Source: Geosiphon pyriformis
Taxonomy: Eukaryota > Glomeromycota > Glomeromycetes > Archaeosporales > Geosiphonaceae
Direction: 5' to 3'
Assembly (NCBI GenBank): GCA_016748015.1
Contig: JAAOMT010000790.1
Coordinates: forward strand, 38,368 to 102,367
DNA length: 64,000 bases
A program made the translations under genes and the position numbers. This document shows positions 34,909-43,569 of this stretch, piece by piece. Numbering within the stretch: the stretch's first letter is position 1; each line of letters begins with the position of its first letter. The notes below the pieces were generated by a model. It saw only the letters and a program-made list of their open reading frames with translations. It was not told the DNA's origin and did no database searches.

Positions 34909-35252
34909 GCTCTTTACGAAGAGGGGAGATAATTATTTTCATATCCAGTGTCTGTTCAAAATAAAAAAATGAAAGAAAAATCCACCACCACCACATTCTA
35001 CTCAATCTTACCTTTTTCTTGGAAGATGTAGAATAAGATTATTTTTTTTTTCTCTTAAGGAAATTCTGATAACTATCGTTTTCATGTTGATCATATCCGA
35101 TAATTCCATATTGTCCGATCTCCGGGTTTCCCCGATAGTCTATCATATGAGCCAGACCGCAACAAAATCAGACAAAGTGAACTTGTGACGTCGTTCGAAG
35201 CATTAAGTTTACTTTTTCCGTCTTTTATATAATTTTTTAATGATCCAATATC

Positions 35253-37054
35253 CTAACCCACTGCTCTTTGTTTTCCATCTTTCAAATTAATCTTTTGTTT
35301 ATACTCTTCTGCGGCTCTGACAAAATCTTCGTCTTTTAAATCACTAACGCTAGTGGTGATATGGTAGATATTATCAGCTTGCAAATGTCGAGAACATTTA
35401 TAATTGGGCATGGCATAATATTTACTTTCTCCGAGATGTTTTCTAGTTGAATCAATTATAGAAGCATGATCATCAACATACAAATCAAAATCAGGATGAT
35501 TTTCGTTGCCGATTCTTTCAACAAAGATTATGCCTAGCTTTGCTTGGGGAAAATTAGCCAAAGCATTAGAAAACCTTCTTCTTTTTGACTTAACTACAAA
35601 AGACTCCTCGCCTCCTTTGCCTTTGCTCAAAGTAGAACTGACCACTACTAATTCACTAATTAAGTCTTCTTTTAAGGACTCGGAGATTTCTTCAGTTATG
35701 GAAGAAAAGGCGCAAAATCTTGCACATTAGTAGAGATATTTAGGATTATTCTTGTCAGGATCTTTGCTTCGCTCTTTTTTAATCCGTGAAACTCTTCGAT
35801 TGATTTTTTCTATACTCTTCGAAGCTTCGGATTTGCCAATTTTTAAAAGCCTGAATTCCTGGAAAGGATCACTAGCGAATTCTTGGACTTTGACCACACT
35901 AGGGTTGGCCCTAGTAAACAGAAAATGCTGAAACTTTTGTAGACCGGGTAGTTTTTTAAAATAAGCTTCCAGACCAAAATATTGAAACCCGGCTCTATTA
36001 TTATAGCGCCGCGCTTTATTTAGTCTGGCAACACTAGATTTTTTTACTACTTCAACCACATGATCCACACAATCTACAGTCGTTTTGTGGTATAGTTTCT
36101 AAATCAATCCAAAACTGCCATCACACTTGAATTTAGTATGTCCAGGTACCATGAAATTTAATTCGATACTTTCGTAATAACCGCAAATAACTAAATATAG
36201 ATAAAATCAAATGGTAGCATAATTTTTATTCTGTCCTCCCGCATTATCGCAAGTAATCTTCAAATACTTTTCACCTTTATTCAATTTCTTAATTCCATCG
36301 AATACCATGCTCAGTGTGCCATTAGGACCTTTACCGATAATTTCGTCTTCATCAAGAACGTAATTAATTTGTTCGCGTACTGCTTCATCTTGAACGCCAA
36401 ATTAATGCACTTTGTGTGGACAAAGATAATAAATTTTACTCACCTGTTGATCGGAATGGGGCACGTGAACATTTTGTGCCCAAGCGTAACTGTAATGAGC
36501 AGTAGCATCTACGCTACAATAATCAGCTTTACCTCCTGTCAGCTGGAAGGAGTGTAAGCGATTGAGTAATGCGATTGACATTTCTACCGGGACTTGGTAG
36601 TCCATGGATTTCAGCATAATTTTCGAGAAAATTCTTCACGGCGGTAGCAACGTTTTTATTGCTGGTTATTTTGGTTTTCCATCGCGGTACTCTTTTCACA
36701 TTACCATGAACACGCAGTATTATACCATTCGTCGCCAAGTGATTTCTAACGTTTTCGAAGTGAGTGCGACCAATTCCCAATATATTAAGATACGTTTTCT
36801 GACAAAGTGGCGTATTGCATTTTCTTTTTATGACGTTGACTGGCAGTTATTTCTCCACCATTCTTTGCTTTCAGTTGGGCCATTAAAAATATATCCTGTT
36901 CGGATCTAGAGAGAGCTTGAAACGCCTCACGTAATTCAGCAAACTTTTCTCTCGGAATCATTTTTGAACAACCACACTTGCAGCCTATCTCCAAGAAACG
37001 TATGGCGTTTCTGTATTCGGCAGAACCATTATTATTATATTCACTATTCTTCAT
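35253..37054 (-). pseudogene. DUF7869-type transposon-derived gene, broken
   Basis: Minus-strand fragments line up in the order known for DUF7869 proteins. 37054-36785 has a Cys pair and FAELREAFQALSRSEQDIFL. 36830-36529 has CQKTYLNILGIGRTHFENVR and NYAEIHGLPSPGRNVN. Then come HYSYAWAQNVHVPHSDQQ, ITCDNAGGQNKNYATI (the Asp-Asn block), IELNFMVPGHTKFKCDGSFG, and DHVVEVVKKSS at 36068. The C-terminal end is at 35645-35253. At least two frameshifts and three stops separate them, and the middle looks internally shortened. The family is found in large multi-copy sets in fungi and animals and is thought to be of transposon origin. No terminal repeats were identified. It cannot make a full protein. Confidence 0.65.
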
Positions 37055-37707
37055 ATACTAATAATCCTATATAAATAATTTTATCACTTTTTAGGTCTTT
37101 ACTAGCAATAAGCTTACAAAAAAAGTCACAGGTTCCTGTAAGACCTCAATGTTGCTGAGAATAATCCATTTTCAAACCCCGATTATAGTTCTTTACATAT
37201 GTCTTCAACTTAGGATTTCGGATTTTATTTGCCATTTGAAACTTGAAAGAGAAAACTGGTTATAGTGCCCGAGTACGTGTGCTAATCATTGAGTTACCAG
37301 CAATCACATAAAATGTGTAGACAAAATCCGAAGCAGTACAATTGTAAACTGAGTCTAATTAATAGCAATTTGCAAAGGTTCAGAAAGGGTGTGAGTAGCA
37401 AAAAAGAATCACTTGGATACGCCAAACACAAATATTATAATTTCGCTCCGACTTTCCCCAAAGAGGACGGCAGAAAAAGACTAATGAAAAGTTCACTAGA
37501 CACATTATGATGGTTTTCAGCTGGCAAAAGTAACATTACATCTGACTTTTACATTTTCTTTCTCGTCGAAATAAGAAATTAGTGGGCATTATATTATTAT
37601 GACCATTAATAATGAAATTTTCCCCACGGATTCATTTTTAGTAAGCAAGCAAATTATGCTGTGCAGTACTTTGCACGCGCCTCTTGTGTTATCAATGAGA
37701 CGTGCGT
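37055..37707. other. Intergenic, no gene supported
   Basis: AT-rich DNA between two pseudogenes on the same strand. The small plus-strand frame at 37289-37510 (Lys/Ser-rich) has no family match. Confidence 0.35.
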
Positions 37708-38844
37708 TTAAAATGACAATCTGGGTTTCTTCGGAACACGACGACGTTCTGTGTTTAATCCGCGAATCTGTTCTTGCAGGATTGTGGTGATGTACGTTGC
37801 GATATTTTTTGCTCACATCTTCATTATTTCAGCATTACCGAAGTTGCACGATTGCATTTTAGATATATATAGGACTGGATCGTTTTCTGTGCCTGCCCAT
37901 TGCAAGAATAGCCAGTTTCGGGCATTTGACACAATCCCATACACCATAACTGGAACTTCCTCAGAATCTTCCAAATGTGTGTCTTCTCGCTTGCGCTTGC
38001 TTAAGCTCTCCACGGCACTGTGCATTTGTACTATGTTTTGGGCTGCCCCTTCGTCGAAATCCATTTTTTTTGCCTCCGTTACGCATATCACAATGTCATT
38101 TAAAATGACCGTGTAATCCATGGGACCAAAGCCACGACTCCCATTAAGCTCATCTTCAGCTCTAAGCGCAAGAAGAGGTTCGCTTAGTTGTGAATGCTTT
38201 ACAGCCGCGGTTAAGAATGGAGAGATATACTCTCTGCACGTCATTTCGTTCCTCGTCACTTCGCCGAATACATCTGCATTTTTTTGAAGTTCGTCTATGA
38301 GCAATTTCAAAGCATCGTCGCTGACTTCTACTTTATCGAATTCGTCCAAGTTAAGTCGAGGAGCGCTGCTGAGTGATGACCAACTGCTTTTGTGCAAGAT
38401 GTTCTGGAGGACATCACGCAGGTCCCATTCCTCATATGCCTTTTTACCCTTAACCCGTACGGATAAGCTGATCTGGCGCTTACCATTATCAGTTGGAGCA
38501 TCCTGAATGACTCTGTTGAGCTCGAACTCGTTGGCTATTTGTTGCTCAGCTGGCTCCTTGACCACAAAAAAGAATTCAGATCTGTTCAGCAGAGAAAATT
38601 GCTCAAGGGCGGCAGCACGCAAAATATGCTAAAGTCCACTGGAATGCGGCCATTGGTGCCTGAACCAGTTGTTCGACAGATTGCAGCGGATCACGATCGT
38701 GCAGTCAGAGAATGGATAACGAACGACAAGGGGTGAGATATCTGTAGTATTGATGGATGTGATAAGAGTGCCCTTTGGAAGTGGTTGCGTGCGGTTGTCG
38801 CTCAATATTGACTTTATTTTTTTTTTAAAAACAAAGTATATCAC
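37708..38844 (-). pseudogene. Crinkler-like protein with PD-(D/E)XK nuclease-like domain, two in-frame stops
   Basis: One continuous minus-strand frame, interrupted only by TAG at 38629-38631 and TGA at 37813-37815. Order: SPLVVRYPFSDCTIVIRCN and WFRHQWPHSSG (header-like), NRVIQDAPTDNGKRQISLSV, VRVKGKKAYEEWDLRDVLQN, TCREYISPFLTAAVKHSQ, then DELNGSRGFGPMDYTVILND and VTEAKKMDFDEGAAQNIVQM. The GPMDY Asp and TEAKK Glu-Lys match a PD-(D/E)XK nuclease core. The tail ends RRRVPKKPRLSF, a possible nuclear signal. Similar genes are annotated as Crinkler-type in arbuscular mycorrhizal fungi. Both stops replace likely Trp codons, so a single G-to-A change at each would explain them. An LxLFLAK-type header is not visible. 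Confidence 0.62.
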
Positions 38845-39141
38845 ATTTAAAGATTCACTAAAGTAATTGCATAGGAGGAAATACTTGGACCCAAAGCCAT
38901 TAATGAGTATTCCTATACTTTGGTCGCTCTAATGAAATCCATATATTAAAATACTCAGCTTCACTCCTCCTTTCTTTATCTACCCAATTTTTAAGCGCTT
39001 TGATCGTTTTTCTTGAGAATTGACTTTTTTGTTGAAGGCCTTTTAGAATAAAGGCAACGACGCCTTTTTTTCGCGTAGTTTGTGGAATTTTATGATGATA
39101 AATTAATAAAAAATTTGATTTATTATATGAATCTAAATGGA
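38845..39141. other. Intergenic between Crinkler-like pseudogene and inverted repeat
   Basis: No gene seen; AT-rich with a short Lys/Arg-rich minus-strand frame (38900-39154) that has no family. Confidence 0.3.
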
Positions 39142-39850
39142 ACGGCAGCGACACGTGCTAAAAAAATAAAAACAAAAGCAGATCAAATTGATAATCATAA
39201 TCTTATTTTCACGCTTAAAAACGACTGAAAACATTGTCTTCAATACTTTAGGGGCAGCAATTTCCCTTTTTTATTGTTGAATTTGAAGCAAATGGATTCA
39301 CAATACATAAAGATGAAATGGGTTGAAAAAAAATCCTTTTGAAAGAGTAGCGAGCTCTCGAACAATTTATTGGATATTATGAGTATCGCCGACTGCAAAA
39401 AGATTTTACATTTTCTTTTATAAACGAAGCTAAAAATCTTGGGAGTGATTTGCTGAACCTGAGTAATAAAGGTTCTAAAGAGGCGCGGAAGGTTGCAAAA
39501 ACACTTTGAAAAACATAAAAGTAAGTTTTCGTTTCCTGTTTTTTGATTTCCTGGCATGAGGGGTATACAGTTAGAAGAGTCATGTGCATTAATTTTTATG
39601 TGTTGTTACTTCTTTTTAAGGNNNNNNNNNNNNNNNNNNNNNNNNNNNNNNNNNNNNNNNNNNNNNNNNGAGAAAATTTAATAACACGACTTCAACAACT
39701 GCATCAAAGAAAGAAAGGATCACAAACAAAAATGTTTCTTCCACACAATATTTCTAAAGACTTTCATGGGTTCCAAACACAAACAGTGAAACAATTGAGG
39801 AATAACTCATCCCTTTCGTATGCTACAGCAATGCAATACATCGTATATAT
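39142..39850 (+). repeat. Left arm of a long inverted repeat (contains an assembly gap)
   Basis: Reverse complement of 39986-40855. Matching runs from 39142 (start of ACGGCAGCGACACGTGCT) to the N gap and from 39670 to 39850; the first part pairs as position x with 79997 minus x and looks essentially identical. The second part differs at a few bases (for example CTACAGCAATG versus CTGCAGCAATG). Both arms carry coding-looking remnants on the outer-to-inner strand, such as EYRRLQKDFTFSFINEAKNL and KEARKVAKTL, broken by stops. No family recognised. Confidence 0.85.
39622..39669. other. Assembly gap (48 N) inside the left arm
   Basis: The right arm carries 209 bp (40167-40375) between the bases that pair with the two edges of this gap, so the true missing length is probably about 209 bp, not 48. 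Confidence 0.8.
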
Positions 39851-39891
39851 CAAAGCATAACTAGGAGGTCTTTTGCAGCAATTCAGTATGT

Positions 39892-39980
39892 TGTTACTCA
39901 TAGAAAAGGAGTACCAGAAAAAGATAGGAAAAACAGATCAAATAGGAGAATAGTACTCAACGAATGAGCACATTTTCACA
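39892..39980 (+). repeat. LTR start fragment in the inverted-repeat spacer
   Basis: TGTTACTCATAGAAAAGG, AAAAACAGAT, GGAGAATAGTA and ATGAGCACATT follow in the same order as in the first 100 bp of the Gypsy A LTR (47954 onward). It is a truncated LTR piece of that family, without a 3' end, sitting between the arms. Confidence 0.6.
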
Positions 39981-39985
39981 AAATC

Positions 39986-40855
39986 ATATATACGATGTAT
40001 TGCATTGCTGCAGCATACGAAAGGGATGAGTTATTCCTCAACTGTTTCACTGTTTGTGTTTGGAACCCATGAAAGTCTTTAGAAATATTGTGTGGAAGAA
40101 ACATTTTTGTTTGTGATCCTTTCTTTCTTTGATGCAGTTGTTGAAGTCGTGTTATTAAATTTTCTCTTAATTCTTATCGGTTGAAAGTCATCATCCGAAA
40201 CTTGGTAATTTTCGTATGCAGCGACGACTTTGCTGAAATTTCCAATTGTAGTAATAATTTGTCGCGGTTTGAATTCACCTCTTTTTTCTTGGAAATAACC
40301 AAAGCGGAAGCCTTTGGGTTTTGAGTTTTAATCTTGTTTCAAAGAAGCTGGACATTTTGAACTCTATCATGATGACCTTAAAAAGAAGTAACAACACATA
40401 AAAATTAATGCACATGACTCTTCTAACTGTATACCCCTCATGCCAGGAAATCAAAAAACAGGAAACGAAAACTTACTTTTATGTTTTTCAAAGTGTTTTT
40501 GCAACCTTCCGCGCCTCTTTAGAACCTTTATTACTCAGGTTCAGCAAATCACTCCCAAGATTTTTAGCTTCGTTTATAAAAGAAAATGTAAAATCTTTTT
40601 GCAGTCGGCGATACTCATAATATCCAATAAATTGTTCGAGAGCTCGCTACTCTTTCAAAAGGATTTTTTTTCAACCCATTTCATCTTTATGTATTGTGAA
40701 TCCATTTGCTTCAAATTCAACAATAAAAAAGGGAAATTGCTGCCCCTAAAGTATTGAAGACAATGTTTTCAGTCGTTTTTAAGCGTGAAAATAAGATTAT
40801 GATTATCAATTTGATCTGCTTTTGTTTTTATTTTTTTAGCACGTGTCGCTGCCGT
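39986..40855 (-). repeat. Right arm of the long inverted repeat
   Basis: 870 bp, complete, reverse complement of 39142-39850. It is separated from the left arm by 135 bp. Outer ends carry no clear terminal motif or target-site duplication: left flank CTAAATGGA, right flank CGTCAGCC. Confidence 0.85.
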
Positions 40856-40883
40856 CGTCAGCCATATTTTCTCCCTATGCTCA

Positions 40884-41144
40884 TTAGACTAACTCCCTAA
40901 TCAACATGTCGGCCTCATCTTTTTCCTGAACCAGAGTCTGCGCCTCCTTGGACCACTCCTTGGGAACCAAGCCCTTGCTCAGAACTTTCCCTAGTTGGCA
41001 TTCCTTCATCGAGTGGATGTCACCCGGCATTGTAGAAAACGCATACCTTGTAGCTGGTATAATTTTCAGACTTTGACTCTTTTGTTCTTTACCTGTATGG
41101 TTTGGTACTGGAGGTGGAAAAGCTCGTCTCGCAGTTGTCCGCAC
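40884..41144 (-). CDS. Hypothetical protein fragment
   Basis: 86-codon frame with coding-like composition (PGDIHSMKECQLGKVLSKGL, VPKEWSKEAQTLVQEKDEAD) on the minus strand. I recognise no domain. It begins next to the inverted repeat and could be the surviving part of a larger repeat-associated gene. Its usual start is not clear. Confidence 0.35.
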   Translation of the reverse strand: MRTTARRAFPPPVPNHTGKEQKSQSLKIIPATRYAFSTMPGDIHSMKECQLGKVLSKGLVPKEWSKEAQTLVQEKDEADMLIRELV

Positions 41145-41235
41145 AGGATTCCTAGCTGAGAAGGTTGTGTGTGCAGGTGGAGGGGATGAAAGTGATCCTA
41201 CGTGTTCAATTTGCTTTTGAGCCCCCCATTCGAAA

Positions 41236-41625
41236 GTGAAGTTATGGGATGTGGGTTACGAAGTTATCCGACAAAATGTGGAAAAATTCTTGCGCGAATT
41301 CAAAACCTTACTATTATGCTCCTCTCAAATCACCGACTTCCAAGACATTCCGTTATTACGCGATAATTTAGAAAACATGAAAGTCGCAGAAGCTAGCGGA
41401 GATATATTTGACCAGTTATCTTTTAATTTTATGTTATTTCACTAAGAACTATACTTAGGCGATAGTGAAGCGATTCAGATTCTTAATGAGGTAACTTTGA
41501 CTATTCACGTGTATCAATTCAATGAGGAAGAAGCTGTGGACGAGTTTCAAGAGGAAGATAACGTTTTGACCCCCAACCACTGGGAACTACCATCGCGTGC
41601 TTTGGAAGGCTTATGGGACACGTAG
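41236..41625 (+). pseudogene. N-terminal fragment of a Pch2/TRIP13-like AAA+ ATPase
   Basis: In one frame: YEVIRQNVEKFLREFKTLLL, then a stop at 41443-41445, then GDSEAIQILNEVTLTIHVYQ and NVLTPNHWELPSRALEGLWD. The last block, with its HVYQ and xWxLPSxxxxGLWD pattern, is the conserved N-terminal segment that precedes the AAA+ core in Pch2/TRIP13. The frame then ends, and no Walker A or B motif follows within reach. Either a truncated gene copy or exon remnants of a decayed gene. The fragment lies beside other repeats, so capture or duplication is plausible. Confidence 0.5.
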
Positions 41626-41869
41626 GCATTCTTTCCCCTGTATAATTTTTGAGCTCTATTTATCCTACCTCTCATCTCGAGAAACTTTGACTACTAAGTC
41701 TTATATTCGACAAAAATATAAAAACACGATTACTTGATTATATTTCTGCGGCCTTTTTTTCCGGATCGCAAAGGTATGCTCAAAGAAAAAATATCCTTTG
41801 AAGTTTTTTGTTTATGATAATTCTTTGGAAGTATATTTAATAACTGCTTTCATCATTGGAACTTGAGGA
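41626..41869. other. Intergenic, nothing recognised
   Basis: AT-rich DNA between the Pch2-like fragment and the tandem array; no feature seen. Confidence 0.3.
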
Positions 41870-42190
41870 AGCACTCTGGAGTTGTGAGTTCATCTGCATT
41901 TTGATCCTCGAAAGTATTGCAGTTATGCAGTACGTCGTATATTGCAAGCGGGTTATACAACTAGGAGGTCATCTGCGTTTTGATCCTCTGAAGTGCTGCA
42001 GTAATGCGGTACGTTGTATATCGCCCACAAGCGAGTTATATGGCCAAGAGGGTTATACGACTAGGAGGTTCATCTGCGTTTTGATCCTTTGAAGTGCTGT
42101 AGCAATGCGGTACGTCGTATATATCACACACACGGCCAAGCGAGTTAAACGACTAGGAGGTTCAAATGCGTTTTGATCCTTTGAAGTAGC
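41870..42190 (+). repeat. Degenerate tandem array, four units of about 80-100 bp
   Basis: Each unit has an ACTAGGAGGT...CATCTGCGTTTTGATCCT core, then GAAGTGCTGCAGTAATGCGG and TACGTCGTATAT. Cores start near 41891, 41970, 42071 and 42161. Related words (GCAATGCAATACATCGTATAT, then AACTAGGAGGTC) occur at the inner end of the left inverted-repeat arm near 39830-39870, which links the two structures. Units differ by small indels. Confidence 0.75.
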
Positions 42191-42204
42191 AATTCGATGA
42201 GTGA

Positions 42205-42530
42205 TTGTTCCTGAGGGATGGCTATTTTAAAGTAACCACAGGTGGCAGGAACTCAAGTATATTGGCCATTGAATGTAGTTCCTGAGTATTCCAATCGAGG
42301 TCAATGGAATCATAATCCCCACCAAAATTCTGGTAATTGAAGCTACCTAATATTAAGCATTGGTTGAAAACGATTGGTTAGCAAAAGCCAATGCCACCCT
42401 CAACTTTGGCGATCTAATTGGTTTATGAGTGACCACTGGTGGATATGCTATTGAAAATCAGTTTGATGTTTTGTTGATTAACTTTGGCATTAGTATACAT
42501 TGTGGTTATTGGTTAGTGTAATTGAAAGCA
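42205..42530 (-). mobile_element. Decayed Gypsy protease-region fragment
   Basis: The plus strand reads CCACAGGTGGCAGGAACTC, GTATATTGGCCATTGAATG and GGCATTAGTATACATTGTGG. These match, with many changes and in the same order, the plus-strand text of element B around 56400-56780 (protease and downstream). So it is a short minus-oriented relic of the same family. Confidence 0.55.
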
Positions 42531-43569
42531 GCTTAGTGGAGTTCAAATTATCAAAAAATGGCACTAAGAGTCTTATATTTAGTAATTGTGGCTGGAGAAA
42601 TTGTTTAAAAGGTGGTTATGAGATTGGAAACAGAAAAATTGGTGGATTCAACTGTAACTTTTTTTTTAAAAAAATACAGTATTAAAAAATTGAAATATGT
42701 TGTTTAATTCAAATACATGTGTAATGGTGGTTAGTTATTTTGTATTTGTTAATTTGGGGGTTTTTGGTAATTGTAAAAAAATAGATTTTTAGTAATTAAT
42801 TTTTAAGTCAGTTGGTATTGAAATAAAATTTGAATTGTTAGTTAATAATATTGTTAATATTTTGATACTTAATTGTAGTAACTTTTACAGTTTTGATTAA
42901 TTTTAATTGGCAATTTTTGACAATATAATTATATTTATAATAATAATTACAGATATAAGTTTTTTGTTGTTATTATATATTATTATGATTTTAATATTTA
43001 TATTATTGTAATAATTAAAGTTTTTGGCAAAAAATTTCTTAATTTTTTGAAATTATTTAATTTTATATTTATATTGATTATTTTATTTATAATTAAGTTA
43101 ATAGCTTAAATGTAATTTGTTTTTTGTTCTGTTAATTTTTAATTTTTAAAAAAAATAACAGTAATTTATAAATTGGCTAAATAATAAAATTAGACTTGTT
43201 ACAAAATACTGTTTTTTAAATTAATTAGAATTTAAGTAATAGTATAATAAATTTTTTTAAATACTTAAATATAGCAATTGTAAAAATATTAAATAAAAGT
43301 AGTTTTAAATATAACAAAATTAACAAATTTAATAATAAAACTTTAATATTATAAATTTGTAGTTTTAATTAAAAATAAAAATAAAACTTAAATAATTTAA
43401 GTAATTTTTAATTTAAGTAATATAAAAAAAACTTTTTTCTCTTGTCGATTCTCTGACCACAATGAGAGTGATATTTTACAGAAGCTTTAATTAGTTTTAT
43501 TCCTTTCCTCTTTGTTTCTTTTTTTTTTTCTTTCTAATTCTTTCTTCCGTTTCTCTTTCTTTTATTGTG
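42531..43569. other. Extremely AT-rich stretch before the LINE
   Basis: Mostly A/T with almost no G or C from about 42700 to 43430, then a short pyrimidine-rich leader before the LINE ORF1 start. The other LINE copy has comparable DNA beyond its 5' end (9011-9700), and both share a CTTGTC-ATTCTCTGACCA-like leader. This could be LINE 5' UTR or a preferred target type. Confidence 0.45.

Larger units (their letters stand above)
32513..35252. other. Gene-poor region with simple repeats
   Basis: No supportable gene. It contains a poly-T run (about 32590-32619), a long (CTA)n run (32971-33076), a poly-C run (33677-33695), a (TA)n patch (about 33757-33769), a (TTTC)n run (about 34707-34731) and much poly-A/T. 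Open frames here, such as 33372-33737 and 34613-34855, are low-complexity. A 12-bp inverted repeat, AAATTTCGTTGG and its complement, lies at 34858-34869 and 34897-34908 with a 27-nt loop. The GATA gene 3' UTR should be at the left end. Confidence 0.45.

Noticed and set aside
39142-40855. DNA transposon with long terminal inverted repeats
   Set aside because: The 135-bp spacer has no transposase and the outer ends show no target duplication; reported as an inverted repeat only.
41870-42190. CRISPR-like array
   Set aside because: Only four degenerate units of 80-100 bp, no short identical repeat with unique spacers, and the genome is eukaryotic.
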